From assembly GCA_947174015.1 (NCBI GenBank), contig CAMWHJ010000004.1, positions 1 to 64,000 on the forward strand: a stretch of 64,000 bases of DNA, written 5' to 3'. Numbering within the stretch: position 1 is the stretch's first letter; every line of letters begins with the position of its first letter. Positions 28,637-35,958 of the stretch are shown in pieces. Source of the stretch: an uncultured Lachnospiraceae bacterium. Its GTDB lineage: Bacteria; Bacillota; Clostridia; Lachnospirales; Lachnospiraceae. The translations under genes and the position numbers were made by a program. Below the pieces are notes generated by a model. The model worked only from the letters and a program-made list of their open reading frames with translations. It was not told the origin of the DNA and made no database searches.

Positions 28637-29395
28637 TTATCGTCCCATGGCTGCGGACAGATACCATCCTATCAGACAGTCACCCCATAAAGCCGCCACA
28701 AAAATCCCTATGGCTAAATAAGGTCCAAAAGCCAATACATGTTCTGTCTTTGTAACTTTCATTCGTATCACATGGCACACAGATCCTATAATACAACCTA
28801 ATAAAAATGCCAACAGAATTTTCTGCCAGCCCAGCAGCAATCCTGCTGCCGCCATCAGTTTTAAATCTCCGCCGCCAAAACCATTGACTGCCAAAATCAC
28901 AACTGCCATAAATCCACTGACAACACAGGCACCTATCAGATAGGTAAGCCAATTCTGATGGTCGGTAATTACCCGAATCATTCCCAAAACAAATATAAAT
29001 ATATTGATTCCAAGGGGAATCTCCATCGTTCTAAAATCAATCACACTCAGCACAATCAGTGCAGATGCGAGAAAGCAATACAAAAAACTGCTTATCTGAA
29101 ATCCATTAACCATGAACACCATCAGATACAATATCCCATTGGCGGCTTCCACCAATGGATACTGTACTGCTATGGGTGTTTTGCACTTCCGGCACTTACC
29201 GCCCAGGCAAAGGTAGCTGAAAACCGGCACTAAATCGTACCATTTCAGCTGATATCCGCACTGCATGCAGTGGGACCGTTCCTTTGCGATACTCTTGCCT
29301 TCCGGGATTCTGTAAATGCATACATTCAGAAAACTGCCAAAGACAAGACCATATACTAGAATAATCATATAAAGTATAACTTCCGGGCTGGTCAT
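28637..29395 (-). CDS. Prepilin peptidase (PilD-type)
   Basis: This membrane aspartyl protease cleaves the glycine-ended leader of prepilins and usually methylates the new N-terminus. The 252 residues include the N-terminal methyltransferase-like domain with the zinc ligands CMQC (C43, C46) and CRKC (C68, C71). The catalytic aspartates are in SVIDFRT (D120) and GGGDLKL (D177). Several membrane helices fill the rest. The start at MTSPEVILYM is preferred: AAAGGA lies 9 nt upstream, and the longer frame overlaps the upstream pilin gene. It follows the 146-residue pilin gene by 22 nt. All five prepilin leaders in the locus are plausible substrates. Confidence 0.94.
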   Translation of the reverse strand: MTSPEVILYMIILVYGLVFGSFLNVCIYRIPEGKSIAKERSHCMQCGYQLKWYDLVPVFSYLCLGGKCRKCKTPIAVQYPLVEAANGILYLMVFMVNGFQISSFLYCFLASALIVLSVIDFRTMEIPLGINIFIFVLGMIRVITDHQNWLTYLIGACVVSGFMAVVILAVNGFGGGDLKLMAAAGLLLGWQKILLAFLLGCIIGSVCHVIRMKVTKTEHVLAFGPYLAIGIFVAALWGDCLIGWYLSAAMGR

Positions 29396-29417
29396 AGGGG
29401 TTCGTCCTTTCGTGCTC

Positions 29418-29858
29418 TTAACTGCTGCCGGTGCTGTTGCCGGCATTTACATATGTAATATTGCATGTGGGTCTGGTGGTATTAGAAAACACCACCTGAA
29501 TCTGGCTGTAACTCTTGCTCACCAGACGGTTCTTGGCATAATTCACACCCAGCACCTGTTTCAGACAGGCATCTAAATGGGCAGGGTTACAACCAACTCC
29601 AGTCCCCGACACTGCAATATCCGCATTTGGGGTAATTGTAATCGTATATTGTCCTTGTTCTAATTTTTCGTCTTCATCACTCAAAATCGTTTCACAGCTT
29701 CTGCGTATCTCATCCGCAAGTTCTTCATCTTGTACAACACGAGATTTTTCCACATATTTTAAATATTGTGGTGCAAGAACGGAAATCAATACTGCCATGA
29801 TTGTTATTACAATAATCAATTCAACTAATGAAAATCCAAAATTATTCTTCTTAGACAT
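29418..29858 (-). CDS. Type IV pilin (second short pilin)
   Basis: The 146-residue protein has leader MSKKNNFG followed by FSLVELIIVITIMAVLISVL, with glutamate +5, then the helix continuation APQYLKYVEKSRV shared almost exactly with the neighbouring pilin. The globular domain differs and contains two cysteines (CNPAHLDAC) that could form a loop disulfide, and another near the end. AAGGAG precedes the ATG. It lies 41 nt after the other pilin gene, suggesting duplication followed by divergence of the head domain. Whether it is the major or a minor pilin is unknown. Confidence 0.9.
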   Translation of the reverse strand: MSKKNNFGFSLVELIIVITIMAVLISVLAPQYLKYVEKSRVVQDEELADEIRRSCETILSDEDEKLEQGQYTITITPNADIAVSGTGVGCNPAHLDACLKQVLGVNYAKNRLVSKSYSQIQVVFSNTTRPTCNITYVNAGNSTGSS

Positions 29859-29899
29859 TACATTGCTCCTTATGCTTCAAATAATCTTTTCCTAGTCAT

Positions 29900-30346
29900 T
29901 TATCTCTCATAGTTGTTTGTAGGATCTGTTACCGAAACAGTCGGAACCTTAATGTTAGCATTATTAGGATCTGCTGTAAATGCAACAGAAATTACAACTG
30001 TTTGACCATTATACGTTTTAGATTTCAAATTGCAAGAACTAAGTGCAATCGCATTGCCCACCTCTGTAGGGGCAGCGGTATCAGTACCACCCACAGTTGC
30101 ACCTGCTGTACCACCCTGAATAGTAATTGTAAAATCGTCAGCAATTTTGGTGTCCGGATCAGATGCACATGTTTCAGCTGCCTTTACAAGATTGTCAATC
30201 GTATCCAAATCTGCAGAAACTCTTGACTTTTCCACATACTTCAAATACTGTGGTGCCAACACACCAATCAACACTGCCATAATAGCAATTACGATAATAA
30301 GTTCCACCAGTGAAAAACCTTTGTTGTTTGATAATCTTTTCTTCAT
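29900..30346 (-). CDS. Type IV pilin (candidate major pilin)
   Basis: The leader MKKRLSNNKG is followed by FSLVELIIVIAIMAVLIGVL with glutamate +5, then APQYLKYVEKSRVSADLDTIDNLVKAAETCA, typical of Gram-positive type IVa-like major pilins; the product is 148 residues. ATG 30346 is preferred because AAGGAG lies 9 nt upstream; ATG 30352 would leave only 3 nt. It is the first pilin after pilC and is separated from it by the 129-bp element at 30441-30569. Major pilin status is inferred from size and position. Confidence 0.9.
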   Translation of the reverse strand: MKKRLSNNKGFSLVELIIVIAIMAVLIGVLAPQYLKYVEKSRVSADLDTIDNLVKAAETCASDPDTKIADDFTITIQGGTAGATVGGTDTAAPTEVGNAIALSSCNLKSKTYNGQTVVISVAFTADPNNANIKVPTVSVTDPTNNYER

Positions 30347-30440
30347 ATCCATTCTCTCCTTTTTTATTATAAGTTTTTATTTATAGCAGTCCGTTCCCCT
30401 ATTAACGGATTGTTATCACATATGATAAATTAACACAATT

Positions 30441-30569
30441 GTTCAGAGCCCACCTCAAAACACTTCGTGTTTTGAGGTGTTTTGCTCTCGCCAAATAAAT
30501 TATCCTGTAAACATGCCCTTGCATGCAAACATATATCGCATGTTTCGGTCAATTTGCCTGGCTCTGAAC
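30441..30569. mobile_element. MITE-like element between pilC and the pilin gene
   Basis: Perfect 10-bp terminal inverted repeats (GTTCAGAGCC at 30441-30450, GGCTCTGAAC at 30560-30569) bound 129 bp without coding potential. Flanking ATT on both sides could be a target duplication. Inside are a perfect 13-bp stem (CACCTCAAAACAC / GTGTTTTGAGGTG, 30451-30479) and an 8-bp stem (AAACATGC / GCATGTTT, 30509-30545). The right end is 2 nt from the pilC stop codon. Mobility is inferred only from structure. Confidence 0.6.
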
Positions 30570-30571
30570 AT

Positions 30572-31783
30572 TTACAAGTTATCCAAGCCTTCGTACATGC
30601 TCAGCATTGGTGCAAGTACAGCACCGATAATACCAATTACTATGACAGCCAGTATAATAATAATCATTGGTTCCAAAGCTGCCATCATGGAAGCGGTTGC
30701 ATTCTCCACTTCCTCTTCATAGTAATCCGCCAGTTTGCTCAGCATTTCTTCCATGCTTCCGGATTCCTCGCCGATACGTGCCATATGGTATACCATCGGT
30801 GGGAACATTCCACACTCTTTCAGGGGCACCGATAAGGGCACACCAGATATAATGGATTCTTTTGCCTGTAATAAGGCTTCTCTATAATAGTAATTGCTCA
30901 TGGTTCCGGCAGTGATATCCACTGCTTCCACCAAAGAAATACCTGCCGCAATCATGGTAGACAGCGTTCTTGACAGATTTGCAGCAGACTGTTTTACAAT
31001 CAAACTGCCAATCAAGGGCAGCTTCAGTGCAATTTTCGCCACAATGCCCTCGCCTCTTGGTGTAGACTTAAACCATTTAAAACCAAACACCAGCAGTGCG
31101 ATTACTGCAATTAATATAAACCAGTACTGTTTCATAAAATCGCTGGCATTCATAACAAACACTGTAATTCCCGGCATCTCCACATCCATATCTACAAACA
31201 TTTCCGCAAAAGATGGCACTACCACATTCAGCAGTACAATAACTACCGCCACCGCCACAATACATACGATAATCGGATAGATACTGGCTTTCTTAATCAA
31301 GCCTCTGATTTTTGCCTGACGCTCAAACTGTACCGCCAGTCGTTCATAGGCAACATCGAGACTACCCGATGCCTCACCCGCTGACGTCATCTTAATCATC
31401 AGGGTAGGGAATACCCCTTCCATCTCCAGAGAATCTGCCAGTGTTTCACCTTTTTCCACATTCACACGCACATTTGTCAATGTCTTACTGAAAAACTTAT
31501 TCTCTGTTGCCTCAGAAAGCATTTTCAGTGTCTCCACAATGGTAACACCTGCTCTCTGTAAGCTCACAAACTGTCGACAGAACAAACACAAATCTCTTAT
31601 ATTAATCTTCTGCCCAATATTAAGGTCAATATCCTTTTGAAGCATTCCCGCTTCACTGATTTCCGTCAGATACAAGTCTCTGCTCTGCAATTCTTTCTTC
31701 GCTTTTTCCAGATTATCTGACTCAACTTTTCCTCGAATCTCTTTTCCATTCTTAGATATCGCTCGATACGTAAATTCTGCCAT
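30572..31783 (-). CDS. pilC: Type IV pilus inner-membrane platform protein (PilC/GspF)
   Basis: PilC is the polytopic platform that couples the PilB motor to pilin polymerisation. The 403 residues contain the two repeated GspF domains: about residues 67-190 (LCLFCRQFVSLQRAGVTIVETLKML) and about 270-390 (SAANLSRTLSTMIAAGISLVEAV). Three membrane helices are visible. The conserved SAGEASGSL and ARIGEESGSM turns mark equivalent positions of the repeats. It starts 11 nt after pilB, so it is translated from the same transcript. Full length; no anomalies. Confidence 0.95.
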   Translation of the reverse strand: MAEFTYRAISKNGKEIRGKVESDNLEKAKKELQSRDLYLTEISEAGMLQKDIDLNIGQKINIRDLCLFCRQFVSLQRAGVTIVETLKMLSEATENKFFSKTLTNVRVNVEKGETLADSLEMEGVFPTLMIKMTSAGEASGSLDVAYERLAVQFERQAKIRGLIKKASIYPIIVCIVAVAVVIVLLNVVVPSFAEMFVDMDVEMPGITVFVMNASDFMKQYWFILIAVIALLVFGFKWFKSTPRGEGIVAKIALKLPLIGSLIVKQSAANLSRTLSTMIAAGISLVEAVDITAGTMSNYYYREALLQAKESIISGVPLSVPLKECGMFPPMVYHMARIGEESGSMEEMLSKLADYYEEEVENATASMMAALEPMIIIILAVIVIGIIGAVLAPMLSMYEGLDNL

Positions 31784-31794
31784 AATCCCCCTCC

Positions 31795-33489
31795 TTAAGA
31801 ATCAAATGAAACTCGGATCGCTTCCGACATAGATGTAATGCCCTGCATTGCATATTCTGAAGCTCTCATTCTCAATGTTTTCATTCCATCCTTCAGTGCA
31901 ACATTTTTTATTTCTTCCGCATCTGCCTGATGAGCAATGGCTCTTTTGACATCCGGAGTTACTTCCATAATCTCATATACACCAATTCGTCCTTTGTAGC
32001 CTGTACCATCACATTTGTCACAGCCGCATGGTTTAAACAATTTCAGACTTTGGTTCACATCCACGCCCAACATCTCTTTATCTTCTATGGGTGCTTCATA
32101 TTCCTGTTTGCAATCCGGACAAAGTCTTCGCACCAAACGCTGTGCAATAATACCCACCACCGAATCGGCAATCAGATAAGATTCAATTCCCATATCCGCC
32201 AGACGAGTGACCGTAGATGCAGCACTGTTGGTATGCAGCGTGGATACCACCAAGTGACCTGTAATAGAAGCCTGTACCGCAATACCGGCTGTCTCACCAT
32301 CTCGAATTTCTCCAATCATAATGATATCCGGGTCCTGTCGCAGAATCGAACGCAATGCCGAAGCAAAGGTCAGATTCGCCTTTGGATTCACCTGAACCTG
32401 ATTGATACCATCAATATTTGCTTCCACCGGGTCTTCTACCGTGATGATATTTACATCTTCTTTATTCAGCTCGCTTAATGCTGTATAAAGGGTTGTGGAT
32501 TTACCACTACCGGTAGGTCCTGTCACCAACAGGATACCGTGAGGATTCTGCAATATATGGTCAAATTTCTTCAATTCTTCATCATCAAAGCCTAAGCGTT
32601 TCTTTTCCAGTGTCAATGCATTCTTGGAGGTAAGACGCATAACTACTTTTTCACCGTATACCGTAGGTAAGATAGATACACGAATATCATACTCCTGCCT
32701 GTCTACTATCTGCGTAATACGTCCATCCTGAGGTTTACGTTTTTCAGAAATATCCATTCCGCCAATAATCTTAATTCTGGCTACAATGGCAGAAAGAAGT
32801 TTCTGAGAATATGTCATTCTTTCGTACAATGCACCGTCAATACGATAACGGATACGAACCTGACGCTCCATAGGTTCAATATGTATATCAGAGGTTCTCT
32901 GGCGAACCGCCTGTTCTATCATAGCCTTTACCAACTGTACAATAGGAGAATTGTTTACATCCTCATTGTACATTTCTTCGCTTTCTTCCAGCTTGGCTTC
33001 TTTCTCTTTGGCATATTCATTGACAGCAGAATATACTTCTTTTTGTCCAAAATATTTATCCAAAGTCATATTTAAGCTTCGTCTGGTCGTGATAACTGCT
33101 TCCACCTGAAGATTGGTAATCATACTGACATCATCGATTGCTTCCATATCTAACGGATCAACCATCGCCACTCGCAAAACATTCGGATTGTCCTCCGCAA
33201 ATTCAAAAGGAATCATCCCATGTTTCTGTAAAACATTACCGGGAACCAACTCCAAAATCCTATCCTCAATTTTAGCATTTGACAAATCCACATAAGACAG
33301 ATGTAACTGTTCACCTAAGGTTTTCACCATGGTCTCTTCACTGACAATATTATTGTCTACTAAGACCTCACCCAGTTTTCCGCCTGTCTTTTGCTGAATT
33401 TCCAAGCCTTTTTGAAGTTGTTCTTCGGTAATAACATGCTGAGCAATCAATAAATCACCCAACCGAACTCTTCGTCTTCTTATTGCCAT
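31795..33489 (-). CDS. pilB: Type IV pilus extension ATPase (PilB/GspE)
   Basis: This is the hexameric cytoplasmic motor for pilus assembly. The 564 residues have an N-terminal MshE/GspE-N domain (RLGDLLIAQHVITEEQL), the ATPase core with Walker A GPTGSGKST (about residue 326), Asp-box and Walker B around IIMIGEIRDGETA, and the His box. The zinc-binding tetracysteine motif follows (CPDC near 457, CGCDKC near 490), which distinguishes assembly ATPases from PilT. The start is uncertain: ATG 33489 gives MAIRRRRVRLGD, while an in-frame GTG at 33501 is also possible, and AAGG is badly spaced for both. It heads the pilus operon, with a candidate promoter at 33533-33561. Confidence 0.95.
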   Translation of the reverse strand: MAIRRRRVRLGDLLIAQHVITEEQLQKGLEIQQKTGGKLGEVLVDNNIVSEETMVKTLGEQLHLSYVDLSNAKIEDRILELVPGNVLQKHGMIPFEFAEDNPNVLRVAMVDPLDMEAIDDVSMITNLQVEAVITTRRSLNMTLDKYFGQKEVYSAVNEYAKEKEAKLEESEEMYNEDVNNSPIVQLVKAMIEQAVRQRTSDIHIEPMERQVRIRYRIDGALYERMTYSQKLLSAIVARIKIIGGMDISEKRKPQDGRITQIVDRQEYDIRVSILPTVYGEKVVMRLTSKNALTLEKKRLGFDDEELKKFDHILQNPHGILLVTGPTGSGKSTTLYTALSELNKEDVNIITVEDPVEANIDGINQVQVNPKANLTFASALRSILRQDPDIIMIGEIRDGETAGIAVQASITGHLVVSTLHTNSAASTVTRLADMGIESYLIADSVVGIIAQRLVRRLCPDCKQEYEAPIEDKEMLGVDVNQSLKLFKPCGCDKCDGTGYKGRIGVYEIMEVTPDVKRAIAHQADAEEIKNVALKDGMKTLRMRASEYAMQGITSMSEAIRVSFDS

Positions 33490-33532
33490 GATATACAACA
33501 CGCCCTTCCACGCATTACTAAATTCTATAGCT

Positions 33533-33561
33533 ATATTAACATTTTCTTAATTCTTTATCAA
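33533..33561 (-). promoter_or_regulatory. Candidate promoter of the pilus operon
   Basis: TTGATA and TAATAT are spaced by 17 bp on the minus strand, 44 nt upstream of pilB. The region 33490-33661 is very AT-rich, so chance matches are likely. Confidence 0.35.
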
Positions 33562-33661
33562 CCTTTTTTCACACTTTTACCACATCTTTATGAATTTCTA
33601 CAATTTTTTCAATGCATTTTTAGTTATTTTTACCTGTTTTAACTTGAAAATTAGGTATTTC

Positions 33662-33967
33662 TTACCATATTTTCCCCAATTCCGCACTGCATTTTTCGAT
33701 AATAATCTCGTTTTTTTTGATTTCTTCACAGCTTTTTTGAGCTATTTCGTTCATTTCTGACACATCATATTCCATTGCATATATGTATAATAGGAACAAA
33801 CTTGCTGCTATCAAAAGCCGAATTATTAGTGATATGTGCTGAATTTTCTTTTCCGTCAAATCTTGACTTACTTTTGTCGTTTTTTCGGGGGAACGGTATA
33901 AAGAAGGGCTTCCTTGATTACCAAAGGAAGCCCTTGCCTGCATTAATTTCTCTCTTCTCGCTTCCAT
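33662..33967 (-). CDS. Small single-span membrane protein, function unknown
   Basis: The 101-residue protein has a basic cytoplasmic N-terminus (MEARREKLMQARASFGNQG), one membrane helix (about residues 46-65, SLIIRLLIAASLFLLYIYAM) and a short, charged, helical outside segment with two cysteines (SCEEIKK, EKCSAEL). A GAGGAG site lies 4-6 nt before the ATG, supporting real translation. It sits just upstream of pilB and downstream of an 11-bp repeat array. No family was recognised. A link to pilus assembly is suggested only by position. Confidence 0.7.
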   Translation of the reverse strand: MEARREKLMQARASFGNQGSPSLYRSPEKTTKVSQDLTEKKIQHISLIIRLLIAASLFLLYIYAMEYDVSEMNEIAQKSCEEIKKNEIIIEKCSAELGKIW

Positions 33968-34044
33968 ATACTCCTCTTTTACATTCTTTGATTGATATAT
34001 TATATGGAAGTTTCTTTACTTTCATGACTATTTTTTTACTTAAC

Positions 34045-34121
34045 TGTGTCTTTTTTGTATCCTGTCTGTATCCTATCTGTATCTTTTTTGTTTCTTGTCT
34101 GTATCTGAATTGTATCTTTTT
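34045..34121. repeat. Seven phased 11-bp repeats (TGTATC-N5)
   Basis: TGTATC, or one-base variants (TGTGTC, TGTTTC), starts at 34045, 34056, 34067, 34078, 34089, 34100 and 34111, an exact 11-bp period. The five trailing bases alternate between TTTTT, CTGTC, CTATC and similar. It lies between the aroE stop and the start of the 101-residue membrane protein. On the minus strand the motif reads GATACA. Confidence 0.85.
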
Positions 34122-34224
34122 TATGTATTTCAGACAGTTTTTCTGTATTTACACCATATTTCTGTGCTTTTCAAGTACCTTTCTTTTGAATCAATAAAGC
34201 CGAACAGTTACTGTATTTTTGCAT

Positions 34225-35088
34225 TTAAGCAAAATATTTCTCTTTGATAATTTCTACGGGCATATCCCGTCCCGTCCAAATCTTGAAAGCTTCCGCTCCC
34301 TGATACAATAGCATGTACAAACCGTTAAAAGCAGCACACCCAGATTCTTTTGCCATCTGAATGAGCCTTGTCTCTCTTGGATTATAAATAACATCTGATA
34401 CAATTAACCCCTCATGAAAAAAGGATTTATCCTTGATAATGCAGGCATCTGTCTTAGGAGCCATACCTACAGAAGTAGCATTGGTGAGAATATGACTGTC
34501 ATCAATGCTCTGCTTTAATAAAGTTTCGTCTTCAAAATCATAAAGGCTTGCTTTACATTTTGTATTTCTATTGATGCTGTCTACCATTTTCTGTGCACGT
34601 TCAAAGAACTGGTCACGGATACTGAACACATTAATCTCCGCCACTCCATCCAATGCCGCCTGTACGCAAACTGCTGTTGCAGCACCGCCGGCACCCAGCA
34701 AAGTCATTTTCTTCCCTATGATATCATGACCGGCATCCTTTACTGCCTGCATATAGCCAATACCATCCGTGTTGTAACCGGTTAATTTTCCGTTTTCATT
34801 CAGCACCGTATTCACTGCACCTATCATTTTAGCCGCCGGAGACAGTTCATCTGCCAGCTCACACATTAAATTTTTATCCGGCATGGTACAGTTAAATCCT
34901 TTCACACCCATGGCTTTCATACCTTCTACGGCGGTTTTTAAATTATCTGTTCCCACATCAAAGCACAGATATACATAATCCAAATCCAACTGGCGAAAAC
35001 TCTCGTTGTGCATCATGGGGGAAATGCTATGTGCCACCGGACTGCCCAGCAGACCGGTTAATATGGTATGTCCTGTGATCTCTTTCAT
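34225..35088 (-). CDS. aroE: Shikimate dehydrogenase
   Basis: The enzyme reduces 3-dehydroshikimate to shikimate with NAD(P)H. The 287 residues have the N-terminal substrate domain with GSPVAHSISPMMHN, the catalytic lysine in NCTMPDK (K72) and the aspartate in NTDGIG (D108). The cofactor domain carries the glycine-rich LLGAGGAATA. The usual NVTIPHK is replaced by NCTMPDK, keeping the essential Asn, Thr and Lys. Preference for quinate or NAD cannot be judged. It lies 87 nt downstream of efp. Confidence 0.93.
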   Translation of the reverse strand: MKEITGHTILTGLLGSPVAHSISPMMHNESFRQLDLDYVYLCFDVGTDNLKTAVEGMKAMGVKGFNCTMPDKNLMCELADELSPAAKMIGAVNTVLNENGKLTGYNTDGIGYMQAVKDAGHDIIGKKMTLLGAGGAATAVCVQAALDGVAEINVFSIRDQFFERAQKMVDSINRNTKCKASLYDFEDETLLKQSIDDSHILTNATSVGMAPKTDACIIKDKSFFHEGLIVSDVIYNPRETRLIQMAKESGCAAFNGLYMLLYQGAEAFKIWTGRDMPVEIIKEKYFA

Positions 35089-35175
35089 TTTCTTACTTCC
35101 TTTCTCGAAACGAAGAAAAGGCCATGATATCCAAAGTGTAATGTTTTGGAAATCACAGCCGCTACTTTCCTTGTA

Positions 35176-35733
35176 TTATACTCTGGAAAGGTATTCTCCT
35201 GTTCTTGTATCAATTTTAATTATATCATTCTGGTTTACGAACAATGGTACATATACGGTCGCTCCGGTCTCTACCGTGGCAGGCTTTGTGGCACCTGTTG
35301 CTGTATCTCCCTTTACGCCCGGCTCTGTCTCGGTAATTTCCAGTTCCACAAATAATGGCGGTTCAATGGCAAATACATTACCGTTATGAGAACAGATTTT
35401 TACCATTTCATTTTCTTTTACAAACTTTAATGCATCACCTACTGTGTCGCTTGCCAATGCAATCTGATCGTATGTCTCCATATTCATGAAGTTATATAAA
35501 TCACCATCCGCATATAAATACTGCATTTCTACTCTATCAATACGAGCCTGTGGGAACTTTTCTGTCGGGCGGAAAGTCTTTTCCACTACACCGCCGTTGA
35601 TAATGTTCTTAAGTTTTGTGCGGACGAAAGCTGCACCCTTGCCAGGCTTTACATGCTGGAATTCAATAATCTGATAGATATTTCCTTCGATTTCTAATGT
35701 TACGCCGTTTCTAAAATCTCCTGCTGAAACCAT
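35176..35733 (-). CDS. efp: Elongation factor P
   Basis: EF-P binds stalled ribosomes at polyproline stretches and promotes peptide bond formation. The 185 residues comprise a KOW-like domain and two OB domains. The loop KPGKGAAFV with lysine 32 is the usual modification or contact site. The C-terminal [28 protein letters not shown] is characteristic. AAGGAGG lies 7 nt before the ATG, and a near-consensus promoter is at 35794-35822. No modification enzyme gene (epmA/epmB) is nearby. Confidence 0.97.
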   Translation of the reverse strand: MVSAGDFRNGVTLEIEGNIYQIIEFQHVKPGKGAAFVRTKLKNIINGGVVEKTFRPTEKFPQARIDRVEMQYLYADGDLYNFMNMETYDQIALASDTVGDALKFVKENEMVKICSHNGNVFAIEPPLFVELEITETEPGVKGDTATGATKPATVETGATVYVPLFVNQNDIIKIDTRTGEYLSRV

Positions 35734-35793
35734 TCTATTTCCTCCTTAATTGCATCGAGCCATTGGTCTTGAACGGCTCATAAACTCTTTTTT

Positions 35794-35822
35794 ATTTTAT
35801 ACCATATTGAATATTTTTTCAA
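35794..35822 (-). promoter_or_regulatory. Sigma-A promoter for efp
   Basis: TTGAAA and TAAAAT are spaced by 17 bp on the minus strand, about 60 nt upstream of the efp start. Confidence 0.6.
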
Positions 35823-35861
35823 CTACTTTTTTACCATATTCTGTCTCGATTCTATGACAGC

Positions 35862-35958
35862 GTTACTATTCACAGCGTGGCACTTTGTGCTTGCTACAAA
35901 GTACGTAAGAATAAGTAGTGGCAGAGAAGAATCCAGCCTGAAGTTATGGAACGGTTAC
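35862..35958. repeat. Intergenic element overlapping the end of a membrane protein gene
   Basis: GTTACTATTCAC at the left and GAACGGTTAC at the right are divergent ends of the dispersed inverted-repeat family. The right end overlaps the last codons and stop of the 588-residue protein, so VTVP-stop is encoded by the repeat core. Confidence 0.5.

Noticed and set aside
9238..33489. Type II secretion system or Tad pilus
   Set aside because: No secretin, GspC or GspL, TadA-type ATPase or Flp pilin is present; the PilB zinc motif and PilM/PilO-like genes fit a type IVa-like pilus in a Gram-positive.
34045..34121. CRISPR array
   Set aside because: The repeat unit is 11 bp with no spacers of constant length and no cas genes nearby.
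33775..34197. Plus-strand open frame of 140 codons with repeated CIFFVSCLYL-type peptides
   Set aside because: Its repeats are the translation of the 11-bp array, it overlaps the well-supported 101-residue minus-strand gene, and it has no ribosome binding site.
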